DNA of 64,000 nt, taken from Rhizobium sp. 11515TR. Its GTDB lineage: Bacteria; Pseudomonadota; Alphaproteobacteria; Rhizobiales; Rhizobiaceae. Below are positions 26,919 to 35,108 of this stretch, one piece after another. The stretch is from contig NZ_CP023000.1 in assembly GCF_002277895.1 (NCBI RefSeq), positions 1,054,001 through 1,118,000 of the forward strand, in the 5' to 3' direction. A model generated the notes under the pieces. That model had not been told where the DNA came from. It made no database searches and worked only from the letters and a program-made list of their open reading frames with translations. Numbering within the stretch: the first letter of the stretch is position 1; each line of letters opens with the position of its first letter. The position numbers and the translations under genes are program-made.

Positions 26919-29177
26919 ATGTCAGCCTCGCCAAACGTCTCGCGCTACCAGAAGCGGCAAAATTTCCTCATCAGATTCGGCCTGCTGCTCTGGTTCAGCA
27001 ATGCCATCCTGCTGCCGGTGCTTGCCGTCATCTTCGCACTGCTGCATCCCCTGGAATCGCACGCGCAACCGGCAGCCTTCGTCACTCCGAACGAGATGGG
27101 CGCGGGCAGCCTTCTTCTTCAGACCAACGAAGACGGAAAATATATCGAGGCACCCCGCCTTGCGACCGATGTCGATCTCGATGTCAACGGCCCGACGGCA
27201 CGCGCAGTCCTGACCCAAGCCTTCGAGAACACGACCGACAAATGGGTCGAAGCCCTCTATGTATTTCCCCTTCCGGACGACAGTGCCGTCTATTCCCTGA
27301 AGATGATCGTCGGCAACCGGGTCGTCGTCGCCGATATCAAGGAGAAGCAGGCTGCGCGCGCCATATACGAGAAGGCGCGTAGGGAAGGAAAAAAGGCATC
27401 CCTGGTCGAACAGCAGCGCCCAAACGTCTTCACCAATACGGTCGCAAATATTGGCCCGCATGAAAAGATCGTCGTTCAGATCGAATATCAGCAGTCAGTC
27501 CGCCTGACGGATGGCCGCTTCTCCCTGCGGGTGCCGCTGGTCGTCGCACCGCGCTATAATCCGCAGGACGCGTCGCCCATCACGCAGCAGGCCGATCTGA
27601 AGGCCGGTTGGGGTCAAACCAAACAGAGCCCATCGCGCAAGGGCAGCGACCAGCCCATCTCCGCGCCGCTCATGGCCCCCGGCGGCGACCGCGCCAACCC
27701 TGTAACCCTCAAGGTCAATCTCGACGCCGGCTTTCCGCTCGATGATGTCAAAAGCCTTTATCACGCGGTCAAGATCGACAAAATAGGCGATAGCGCACGC
27801 CGGATCGTCCTGGAGGGTGATGCGACTGCCGATCGCGACTTCGTGCTCGAATGGAGCGCGATCGCAAGCAATATGCCGAGCGTCGGTCTCTTCCGCGAGC
27901 ATGTCGGCAAGGATGACTATATGCTTGCCTATGTGATGCCGCCGGCGGTGGCAACGCCGCAGAAGGCGGGTCGCGAAGTGGTCTTCGTCATCGACAATTC
28001 CGGGTCGATGGGCGGCACCTCGATCGAACAGGCAAGGGCGAGCCTCGATTATGCCCTGTCCCGGCTCGAGCCGAACGATCGCTTCAACGTTATCCGCTTC
28101 GACAACACGATGACCAAATTCTTCCCCGATTCGGTCATGGCGACGGCTGAAAACATCGGTTCGGCCCGCCGCTTCGTCACCGGCTTGGAAGCTGCAGGCG
28201 GAACGGAAATGCTGCCGCCGCTTCAAGCAGCACTCGACGATAGCCACCAGGCCAACGGATTGCGCCAAGTGGTGTTTCTGACCGACGGCGAAGTCAGCAA
28301 CGAGCAGCAGCTTCTCGATGCGATCGCGAAGTTGCGTGGACGCTCTCGCATCTTCATGGTCGGCATCGGCTCGGCGCCGAACACCTACCTGATGAGCCGC
28401 GCGGCCGAACTTGGCCGTGGCAGCTTCACCCACATCGGTTCGGTCGCCGAAGTGAACGAGCGCATGCGCGCCCTCTTCGACAGGCTGGAGAATCCGGCCG
28501 TCACCGATGTCGCGGCTTCCTTTTCGGAAAAGAATGCCAGCCTGTCGCCCAATCTCCTCCCCGACATCTACCATGGCGAACCGCTCGTTCTGGCGGCCCG
28601 GATGGGAAAAGCAGCCGGAACCCTGACCGTCAGCGGCAAGATCGGTGACCGCCCTTGGACGATCTCCCTGCCGCTCGATCAGGCAAGCAATGCCAAAGGC
28701 ATCTCCAAGATCTGGGCACGGCGCCAGATCGACGATGCCGAGGTCAATCTCACGCTAGGCAAGATCTCGCAGGCCGATGCCGACAAGCGCATCTTGCAAT
28801 TGGCGCTCGACCATCATCTGGTCACACGTCTCACAAGTCTCCTCGCCGTCGATACCAAGCGTCTGCGGCCGACAAACGCGCCGCTGACACAGGCCGACAT
28901 TCCATTGCAGCTTCCCGCAGGCTGGGATTACAACAAGCTTCTCGGCATCGGTACAACGCGGGATGCGAAGGCTGACACCAGGCATCAGCAGGCAGCCGAC
29001 AAGTCGGAGAGCGCCGATGGCGATGCGGAGCTCGAGCCAATCTCCGCACCGGCTCAGACCAGCGTTCCGCTACCTCAGACCGCAACGCCGGGAATGCTTC
29101 TCATTCTTCAGGGATTGCTTGCTCTTCTGTGTGGGGCTTCGCTGCTGTTCCTCGCATTGCGAAGGAACCGGGCATGA
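26919..29177 (+). CDS. VIT and VWA domain protein, proteobacterial sortase substrate
   Basis: A 752-residue exported protein of the family called marine proteobacterial sortase target. It has an N-terminal membrane/signal segment (RFGLLLWFSNAILLPVLAVI), a VIT domain (about 50-185, with VEALYVFPLPDDSAV), a VWA domain starting near residue 350 with the MIDAS motif DNSGSMGG and FLTDGE, and a C-terminal sorting signal: LPQTA, then a hydrophobic stretch LLILQGLLALLCGASLLFLA, then RRNRA. AAGGAG supports the ATG at 26919. Its stop overlaps the start of the sortase gene by 4 bp (ATGA), so the pair is cotranscribed and probably translationally coupled. Confidence 0.92.
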   Translation: MSASPNVSRYQKRQNFLIRFGLLLWFSNAILLPVLAVIFALLHPLESHAQPAAFVTPNEMGAGSLLLQTNEDGKYIEAPRLATDVDLDVNGPTARAVLTQAFENTTDKWVEALYVFPLPDDSAVYSLKMIVGNRVVVADIKEKQAARAIYEKARREGKKASLVEQQRPNVFTNTVANIGPHEKIVVQIEYQQSVRLTDGRFSLRVPLVVAPRYNPQDASPITQQADLKAGWGQTKQSPSRKGSDQPISAPLMAPGGDRANPVTLKVNLDAGFPLDDVKSLYHAVKIDKIGDSARRIVLEGDATADRDFVLEWSAIASNMPSVGLFREHVGKDDYMLAYVMPPAVATPQKAGREVVFVIDNSGSMGGTSIEQARASLDYALSRLEPNDRFNVIRFDNTMTKFFPDSVMATAENIGSARRFVTGLEAAGGTEMLPPLQAALDDSHQANGLRQVVFLTDGEVSNEQQLLDAIAKLRGRSRIFMVGIGSAPNTYLMSRAAELGRGSFTHIGSVAEVNERMRALFDRLENPAVTDVAASFSEKNASLSPNLLPDIYHGEPLVLAARMGKAAGTLTVSGKIGDRPWTISLPLDQASNAKGISKIWARRQIDDAEVNLTLGKISQADADKRILQLALDHHLVTRLTSLLAVDTKRLRPTNAPLTQADIPLQLPAGWDYNKLLGIGTTRDAKADTRHQQAADKSESADGDAELEPISAPAQTSVPLPQTATPGMLLILQGLLALLCGASLLFLALRRNRA

Positions 29178-29794
29178 TCGTCGCCACTCGCCTCCAAACC
29201 ATCGGGAGCGCGCCAGCGCGCTCCCTTCTGACTTTTGCGGCCGGCATTCTCATCGCCGCCGGTCTCTTCCTCGCCGCACAGGGAGGATGGATCTATGCCA
29301 AAGCGGCCTTGGCGCAGCTTCTCCTGGAGCGCGCCTTTGCCGAAAGCGTGATATCAGGGACACCGGTTAAGCCCTGGAGTTGGGCCGACACCTGGCCGGT
29401 GGCGCGTATCGAAGTTCCGCGCCTTGGCGTTTCCGCCATCGCGCTCAAGGGCGTAAGCGGCCAGGCGCTTGCCTTCGGCCCCGGCCACCTCGACAACACC
29501 CCGCAGGCTGGCGAAGAGGGCACGGCCGTCTATGCAGCGCACCGCGATACTCACTTTACCTTCCTGAGAAATATCAGGGAGAACGACCGTCTCCGCATCG
29601 CGCGCAGCGATGGCCAGATCTTCACCTTCCGCGTGACCCACATGGCCGTTGCCCGCTGGGATGAAGCAGAGATCGACCCCGATGCGCGCGGCGTCCATCT
29701 CGTGCTGGCGACTTGCTTTCCCTTCGACGCCGTGACCTCGGGGCCACTTCGCTATCTGGTCTATGCCGATCTCGAAGAAACGACGGGTAAATAG
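29174..29794 (+). CDS. Class GN (Gram-negative) sortase
   Basis: Membrane-bound transpeptidase that should cleave the C-terminal signal of the preceding protein. It is 206 residues with an N-terminal anchor (SLLTFAAGILIAAGLFLAA). The catalytic residues are visible: His in YAAHRDTH (near 122), Cys in LATCFPF (near 178) and Arg in GPLRYLVYA (near 192). The one-substrate, one-sortase arrangement and the overlap with the VIT/VWA gene are typical of this class. In Gram-negative bacteria the acceptor of the cleaved protein is not well established. A hairpin at 29823-29842 follows. Confidence 0.93.
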   Translation: MIVATRLQTIGSAPARSLLTFAAGILIAAGLFLAAQGGWIYAKAALAQLLLERAFAESVISGTPVKPWSWADTWPVARIEVPRLGVSAIALKGVSGQALAFGPGHLDNTPQAGEEGTAVYAAHRDTHFTFLRNIRENDRLRIARSDGQIFTFRVTHMAVARWDEAEIDPDARGVHLVLATCFPFDAVTSGPLRYLVYADLEETTGK

Positions 29795-29822
29795 ACGACG
29801 GCCAGGCATATGGAAATCAACC

Positions 29823-29842
29823 CTACCCGCTGGTGCGGGTAG
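29823..29842. terminator. Hairpin at convergent gene ends
   Basis: A perfect 8-bp stem CTACCCGC-TGGT-GCGGGTAG covers the stop codon end of the nitrilase-family gene and lies 28 bp after the sortase stop. No T-run. Confidence 0.5.
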
Positions 29843-30794
29843 ACGCTTCCGAGTAACGCGCGTCCATTGGGGCGAGACCGTTGGCATTGGGTTGTGTCAG
29901 GATACTATAGAGTTCCGGGCGACGGCCTCTTATCCAGCGCTGGCCCGTACACTTGTCGAGCAACGCCAGATCGATTTCAGCGCTCACCCTCGCATCGGCG
30001 GCCGCCCAGGTTTCGGCCAGGATCCGACCATAGGGATCGAGGATCATGGCATTGCCGGTGCGCACTTCGTCTTCATCCTGTCCGACGCCGTTGCTGAAGA
30101 CGAGGAACATTCCGTTGTCGTGGGCGCGCGACGGTAGCCAGCGCATGAACCACTCCCGGCCATTCGGACCTCGAAATTCGGCCTCGATCGCCTCCGGATC
30201 TTCGTGGCGATTGATCCATTTTTCGACCGGTATCCGCTTCAGCCCGTGCGGACTAACCGAATGGCCGCCGCCGGCCTGATGCGGCGCGATCAGCAATTCG
30301 GCGCCAAGCAGTGCCGTGGCACGCGCATTCTCGACCAGATTGTTGTCCCAGCAGATCAGGATGCCGGCACGAATTCCCCAAGGTGTATCGAAGACCGTGA
30401 AGGCATCGCCGCTGGAAATAAGGCGGTGCTCCCAGGCGTGCAGTTTGCGATGGCAATAGACGCTCCCATCCGGCATGCAAACCGCATAGCTGTTATAGAG
30501 CTTTCCGTTTTCACCCAACTCGAGGAAGCCAACACCGATCGCAATGCCCTTCACCCGCGCCAGGGCGGCTACCCGGTTGATCGATGGACCGGAGAGCGGC
30601 TCCGCCAGCGCCTGCAGCGCGGGACCATCGAGCTTGGGAACATGCCAATATCCGCAGATGCACATCTCGGGAAAGACGACGAGCTGATTATCAGCCTGAA
30701 CAGCTTCTTCCGTAAAATGCTCTATGCGCGAGAGATTATAGGCCTTGTCATTGGCCCGATGCTGAAACTGCACGGATGAAATTTTGAGCGCCAT
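29823..30794 (-). CDS. Nitrilase/amidohydrolase family protein (carbon-nitrogen hydrolase)
   Basis: Hydrolyses a C-N bond in an amide, carbamoyl compound or nitrile. It is 323 residues; the start at 30794 has AAAGGAG 8 bases upstream. The catalytic triad of the superfamily is visible as Glu43 (VVFPEM), Lys117 (YCHRKLHAWEH) and Cys148 (GILICWDNN). The Cys-Trp-Asp context and the long C-terminal part with EEFRGPNGREWF-like sequence suggest an N-carbamoyl or aliphatic amidase-like enzyme rather than an aromatic nitrilase. It is divergent from a LysR gene (90 bp between starts), its likely regulator. Substrate unknown. Confidence 0.88.
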   Translation of the reverse strand: MALKISSVQFQHRANDKAYNLSRIEHFTEEAVQADNQLVVFPEMCICGYWHVPKLDGPALQALAEPLSGPSINRVAALARVKGIAIGVGFLELGENGKLYNSYAVCMPDGSVYCHRKLHAWEHRLISSGDAFTVFDTPWGIRAGILICWDNNLVENARATALLGAELLIAPHQAGGGHSVSPHGLKRIPVEKWINRHEDPEAIEAEFRGPNGREWFMRWLPSRAHDNGMFLVFSNGVGQDEDEVRTGNAMILDPYGRILAETWAAADARVSAEIDLALLDKCTGQRWIRGRRPELYSILTQPNANGLAPMDARYSEASTRTSG

Positions 30795-30884
30795 GTCGAT
30801 TGCTCCTTTCGCCATGAAGCAATTTGACCATGTGGCTTCTCTTTCGTAAAATGACTTTATCGATTGAAATTATTCCTGGACAGA

Positions 30885-31790
30885 ATGGAAATAAAGCTCC
30901 TCCGATCCTTCATTCAATTGATCGACACCGGCCACTACGGCAAGGCCTCGGCAAAACTGTTCGTCACCCAATCGACCCTGACCAAGCAGATTCAGGCTTT
31001 GGAAGCGGCAATGGGCGGAGCGTTGTTCGAACGCGGCCGCCATGGCGCCAAACTCACGCCTCTTGGAGAACTTCTGCAGCGCGAAGCGCGGCCGCTTCTT
31101 CAATTGAACGACGATGTCGACCGGAAGATGCATCGCGCCATGGCCGGCCTTACCGGATACCTCGATATCGGATTTGGAATATCGACCCTAGTCGTGGCGC
31201 CGCGGCTGATCGCCGGCTTTCGTGCGACGACGCCTGATTGCAGCATCACGCTCAACGACCTGCTTTCGCGGGAGCAGCATCGGCGCCTGCTCGACGGCCG
31301 GCTTGATATCGGTTTCTGTCGGGCTCCGGAGGAAGATAGCGACCTGGCTTTCACGCCCCTCATCGAAGAGCGTCTGGCCCTGGTGCTTCCAATTGAGGTG
31401 ACCGTACCGGCCCAGGATCGGCTGGCGGAGTTGAATGAGCTTGGCTTCGTGGCACTTTCGCCATCGCGCGGACCGGGACTGTCTGACCAGATCAGACGCT
31501 GGTGTGCGCTTGCCGGTTTCGAGCCTCGCATCGCCCAATATGCCGACGACATCCTGACGGTACATGCCATCGTTTCTGCCGGCCTCGGCGCGGCATTCCT
31601 GCCCTGGCGTGGTGTGCAGGCATTGGCGGGGTCCAGCCACAAGCAGTCTCTCTCAGGACCGGAAGCAAGATGGCCGGTTGGGATCTGCTGGAATCGCAAA
31701 CATACGAGCCCCCTGTTGGCCCGCTTTATCGATCATGTATCGAAGAATCTGGAATTCGACCGCTCGCAGGCCGAGTGGCAATCGAGATAA
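30885..31790 (+). CDS. LysR-family transcriptional regulator
   Basis: A 301-residue LTTR from the ATG at 30885 (an in-frame TTG at 30864 is possible). The helix-turn-helix is at residues 4-62 (YGKASAKLFVTQSTLTKQIQ, ALFERGRHGAKLTPLGELLQ). The effector domain follows, with GYLDIGFGISTLVVAPRLIA and GLSDQIRRWCALAGF. It probably controls the divergent amidohydrolase gene. The stop is 876 bp before repA, so it marks the edge of the replication region. Confidence 0.92.
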   Translation: MEIKLLRSFIQLIDTGHYGKASAKLFVTQSTLTKQIQALEAAMGGALFERGRHGAKLTPLGELLQREARPLLQLNDDVDRKMHRAMAGLTGYLDIGFGISTLVVAPRLIAGFRATTPDCSITLNDLLSREQHRRLLDGRLDIGFCRAPEEDSDLAFTPLIEERLALVLPIEVTVPAQDRLAELNELGFVALSPSRGPGLSDQIRRWCALAGFEPRIAQYADDILTVHAIVSAGLGAAFLPWRGVQALAGSSHKQSLSGPEARWPVGICWNRKHTSPLLARFIDHVSKNLEFDRSQAEWQSR

Positions 31791-32666
31791 AGGCCTGACG
31801 CATCGGCGTTCTGCGATGCAAGCGATCGCTCTCATCGCCGGCAATGGGGTTATGCATTCCAACCCCATTGTCCGAAAGGCACTAAACATGAACCTACCCG
31901 ACGTTGTCAGCGGACGGTTCAAGCCGCTTGATGGTCAAAACGAACCGTGCAGCCAAAGCATTGTTGGGGTGCCGAGAATTGCAACGGCAATCATCACCGA
32001 AACTGCCATCTTGATCGCTTTGATGCGTCGTGTCCTGACGCCGCTCCAATCATAACTCAAAATCACTAACCCTTACAAATCATTAATGATTCGCAAACTA
32101 GAGCCGACCCGCCTTTCGACAAGGGATAGTGATGATTCGTCCACAACGGATATTTCCGCGATACTTCGACTAAGGCGATGTCGAAACCATCTGATGGCCA
32201 GGAGAAAACCCTCGGGAGAAACCGTTGGTGCAGAAAGGCAGACTGTCGCGCCCGAGCGTCCCGGATGCCGAACGACGCGATTCTTCACCATGCATTTCAC
32301 CTGTATCGGCCGCGAAGGAAGGCTGAGATTTCGCGGGAGATCACCCGTTGTGGGTCGACTCACCCGGACCGATATAGTGATTCTCATCGACGACAATCGT
32401 CGCTAATCTTAGCCGGATAGGCGTCGGGCGATCGATGGTAATCGCACTTACTATCAAAAGGTGTGAGTCATCGCTGCGGCCATCTTCGGCGACTTACTGC
32501 AGAAAATATAGGAAAAGCAGCGTATTAAGTGGCGAAGGACAGAGTCTTAGCTGTCACACGTTAACCAGTCATTAACCGTTAATCTCTGGACGGCCTGACA
32601 GAATCGTGTTCTATCTTCTGGCGGGCAAAGGTCGGCAAACCGGCGACAGGCCGCCAAGAGGGACAA
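31791..32666. other. 876-bp non-coding leader of repABC
   Basis: No supported gene: the open frames on both strands at 32073-32420 lack ribosome-binding sites and family features. The last 110 bp are A/T-richer, with clustered TTAAC elements and the palindrome ATTAAC-C-GTTAAT (32571-32583), 83 bp before repA. The region probably contains the repA promoter and a RepA/RepB operator. Confidence 0.5.
32571..32583. promoter_or_regulatory. Palindrome upstream of repA, possible RepA operator
   Basis: ATTAAC-C-GTTAAT is a perfect 6-1-6 palindrome, preceded by CGTTAACC at 32559-32566. repABC operons are autoregulated by RepA (helped by RepB) at operators near the repA promoter; this is the best candidate by position. 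Confidence 0.4.
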
Positions 32667-33890
32667 ATGGCGATAGCGAACCGCACGGAGAACTTAGCTC
32701 CTTCGAAGGAAAATGCAGCTAGCAAAATTGCGCGGCATGCAACGGTGTTGTCTGGTCAGCTCCAGCAGCTCAGAACGCGGATGTATCCGCCGAAATCCGA
32801 GAAGATGCTACGCCAGTTCCTGACCAACGAAGTGTCCAAGCTGACCTCGATCCCGGATTCGACCCTGAAGCTGATGTCGAGCGAAGGCCGCGGCCCAGTT
32901 CCCAGCCGATTGGAAAACAATCATCGCGTCTACACGCTTGCCCAGATCAACGAATTGCGGGAGCTGTTTGCCAAGCAGAAGCCAGCGGAAGCCCTTCGCT
33001 TCCTGCCTCGCCGGCGACCGGGAGAACATCTGCAGGTGATGGCGATCGCCAACTTCAAGGGTGGCAGCGCCAAGACGACCACTTGCGTTCACCTCGCACA
33101 TTATCTTGCGCTGCATGGCTATCGCGTGCTCGCACTCGATCTCGATCCGCAGGCCTCGCTTTCGGCTATGTTCGGCGCTCAGCCGGAAATCGATGTCGGC
33201 GCCAACGAAACCATTTATGCGGCGCTCAGATACGACGCGACCGAGAGGCGCTCGATCCGCGAAATCATCCGCAAAACCTATTTTGACGGCATTGATCTCG
33301 TTCCGGGCAACCTGGAGGTCATGGAGTATGAGCACGAGACGCCGCGCGTTCTTGCCCAAAGATCCGGCTCCGGCGCCATCTTTTTCGAGCGCCTCAAGCT
33401 GGCGCTTGCCGAGGTCGAAGAGGATTACGACATCGTCATCCTCGACACGCCGCCGTCGCTCGGATTTCTGACCCTTAGCGCCATCTACGCCGCTACAAGC
33501 ATGATCATCACGGTGCATCCGGCCATGCTCGATGTGGCATCGATGAGCCAGTTCCTGCTCATGATGGGCGACCTTATCAGCGTGCTCGACGAAAGCGGCG
33601 CGCAGCTCGATCAGGATTTCATCCGCTATCTGATCACGCGCCACGACCCGAACGATGCGCCGCAATCGCAAGTCGTTGCGATGCTGCGCCATCTCTTCGG
33701 CACCGATGTCCTCTTGCCGACGGCAATTGAGAGCACCGCGGTCGAGGCTGCCGGGCTTGCCAAGCGCTCCCTCTACGAACTTGAAATGGGGCAGATCGGC
33801 CGAGACACACACAAGCGCGCCCGCGAGGCGGTAGACGCCGTCAACGAAGCCATCGTTCATCTCATCAATACAAGTTGGGGGCGTGGATGA
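32667..33890 (+). CDS. repA: Plasmid partitioning protein RepA (ParA type)
   Basis: Partition ATPase and autorepressor of the repABC operon. It has 407 residues: an N-terminal DNA-binding part (about 1-115, with FLTNEVSKLTSIPDSTLKLM and RVYTLAQINELRELF) and a ParA ATPase domain. The deviant Walker A KGGSAKTTT is near residue 131, Walker A' VLALDLDPQASLS follows, and Walker B-like DYDIVILDTPPSLG is near 255. Its TGA overlaps the repB ATG by 4 bp (ATGA), so repA and repB are translationally coupled. Length and order are those of the family. This marks the replicon as a rhizobial repABC plasmid or chromid. Confidence 0.97.
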   Translation: MAIANRTENLAPSKENAASKIARHATVLSGQLQQLRTRMYPPKSEKMLRQFLTNEVSKLTSIPDSTLKLMSSEGRGPVPSRLENNHRVYTLAQINELRELFAKQKPAEALRFLPRRRPGEHLQVMAIANFKGGSAKTTTCVHLAHYLALHGYRVLALDLDPQASLSAMFGAQPEIDVGANETIYAALRYDATERRSIREIIRKTYFDGIDLVPGNLEVMEYEHETPRVLAQRSGSGAIFFERLKLALAEVEEDYDIVILDTPPSLGFLTLSAIYAATSMIITVHPAMLDVASMSQFLLMMGDLISVLDESGAQLDQDFIRYLITRHDPNDAPQSQVVAMLRHLFGTDVLLPTAIESTAVEAAGLAKRSLYELEMGQIGRDTHKRAREAVDAVNEAIVHLINTSWGRG

Positions 33891-34921
33891 GCAAAAGCCC
33901 GAGAAAATCCATCGTCGCCAGTTTCGGCCTGCTTTCCGCCGAGTTGGAAAGCAGCGAAAGCACGGCGGATCCGACGCCTTCTGCCCCTGCCCCCGCGCAA
34001 TCGGGGCGCGTCGGCGCTGGCGTGATCGGCGCCGCGCATCGCGCAATCGGAGACATACGCGCGGAGCGAGATCGGCTGCGTGCGATTGTCGAATCCGGCG
34101 AAGGCTGGATACAGGACCTTGATCCTCATGTGATCGATGCGTCTCCTTATCCGGATCGCCTGCCCGACGACGATGCTCAGGATTTCGAGAGATTCAAGCG
34201 TTCCCTTGAGGAGGAAGGCCAAAAGGTTCCGATTCAGGTTCGACGACACCCTTCTTCAAGCGATCGGTATCAGGTCGTCTATGGCCATCGCAGATGGCGC
34301 GCCGCTCTTGAGCTCGGCCGAACCGTTCGTGCCATAGAGGTCGAGATCTCCGATCTCGACCTGGTCCTAGCTCAGGGTATTGAAAATGCCAGCCGTCAGG
34401 ATCTGACATGGATTGAACGCGCCCTGTTTGCCTCGCGCATGGACGATGCAGGCATCAAGGCACGCCACATCTACGCTGCCCTTTCTATCGAGGATGCGGA
34501 GCTCGCGCGAATGCGTAGCGTCTATCGCACGATTCCAGCGGATATCATCGAAGCGATCGGCAGGGCACCGAAAGTCGGCCGCCCACGTTGGCTGGACCTG
34601 GCGAAGACAATCTCCGCGGCTCCAAACGCCCTTGAAACGGTGCGCGCCGCTCTCTCCGACGCGAATAAGGCCAATGAAACCTCCGACCAGCGATTTCAGG
34701 TGGCGTTGAAGGCAATCAAGCCTCCGCCTGAGGCACGCAACACCCAGATCGCGATTTCCGATACATCGGGAGCTAGGCTGGGTGTGTTTACGACATCGCC
34801 TGGAGAGGTTCGAATCTCCGCCGAGGGCAAATTGGGCACGGAATTCGTAAGATTTATCGAGGAAGAGCTGCCCGACCTTGTCGAGCGCTTCACTCGTTCG
34901 AGAAACAAACGCAACTCCTGA
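33887..34921 (+). CDS. repB: Plasmid partitioning protein RepB (ParB type)
   Basis: Binds parS centromeres and works with RepA to segregate the replicon. It is 344 residues from MSKSPRKSIVASFG; an upstream ATG at 33875 lies inside repA and is less likely. The ParB/Srx domain includes SLEEEGQKVPIQVRRHP and YQVVYGHRRWRAALELGR, with the helix-turn-helix after QGIENASRQDLTWIERALFA. The C-terminal RepB-specific domain follows. Its stop codon is inside a copy of the parS-like palindrome (34917-34932), so the centromere directly follows the gene. Ends 187 bp before repC, leaving room for the ctRNA. Confidence 0.97.
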   Translation: MSKSPRKSIVASFGLLSAELESSESTADPTPSAPAPAQSGRVGAGVIGAAHRAIGDIRAERDRLRAIVESGEGWIQDLDPHVIDASPYPDRLPDDDAQDFERFKRSLEEEGQKVPIQVRRHPSSSDRYQVVYGHRRWRAALELGRTVRAIEVEISDLDLVLAQGIENASRQDLTWIERALFASRMDDAGIKARHIYAALSIEDAELARMRSVYRTIPADIIEAIGRAPKVGRPRWLDLAKTISAAPNALETVRAALSDANKANETSDQRFQVALKAIKPPPEARNTQIAISDTSGARLGVFTTSPGEVRISAEGKLGTEFVRFIEEELPDLVERFTRSRNKRNS

Positions 34922-34932
34922 CAGCTGTCAGG
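34917..34932. other. parS-like palindrome, site 1 (overlaps repB stop)
   Basis: The perfect palindrome CCTGACAGCTGTCAGG is found three times in the window (also 38244 and 38371) and nowhere else that I noticed. Its core fits the published repABC parS pattern GTTNNCNGCNGNNAAC at the inner positions (NNCNGCNGNN) but has CCT/AGG outside. It covers the TGA of repB. A GTTTTTT run follows, so a terminator role cannot be excluded. Confidence 0.7.
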
Positions 34933-34960
34933 GTTTTTTGATTGGAAAGGAAACCTAGCA

Positions 34961-35015
34961 AAAGAAAAAAGGCCCCCAAACGTTGCCGTCGTGGAAGCCT
35001 TCTCTTCAATGTAGC
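34961..35015 (-). ncRNA. ctRNA, antisense regulator of repC
   Basis: A small counter-transcribed RNA between repB and repC is a hallmark of repABC operons; it pairs with the repC leader and lowers RepC synthesis. Here a minus-strand promoter has -35 TTGACT (35050-35045), a 17-bp spacer and -10 GATTCT (35027-35022), giving a start near 35015. The RNA ends in a strong terminator: stem from 34999 to 34971 with a GCAA loop, one bulge and wobble pairs, followed by a U-rich tail (34970-34961, TTTTTTCTTT). Predicted length is about 55 nt, normal for the class. End points are estimates. Confidence 0.85.
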
Positions 35016-35021
35016 AACTGA

Positions 35022-35050
35022 AGAATCGCATTTCCTCGAATCCCAGTCAA
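35022..35050 (-). promoter_or_regulatory. Promoter of ctRNA
   Basis: TTGACT (35050-35045), 17-bp spacing, GATTCT (35027-35022), read on the minus strand. Near-consensus -35 and ideal spacing for a housekeeping sigma factor. Confidence 0.75.
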
Positions 35051-35108
35051 GAGTCTTTGGCACCGTTTTTGGTGATCGTATTTCTTTTGCCTCTTGAAGG
35101 TGAGGAAA

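Noticed and set aside
32073..32420. Overlapping 80-107-codon frames on both strands in the repA leader
   Set aside because: Very basic composition, no ribosome-binding site, no family resemblance; treated as non-coding leader.
34917..34940. Simple rho-independent terminator after repB
   Set aside because: The palindrome has no loop, recurs at two other sites near repC where no gene ends, and fits the parS core; the following T-run leaves a dual role possible.
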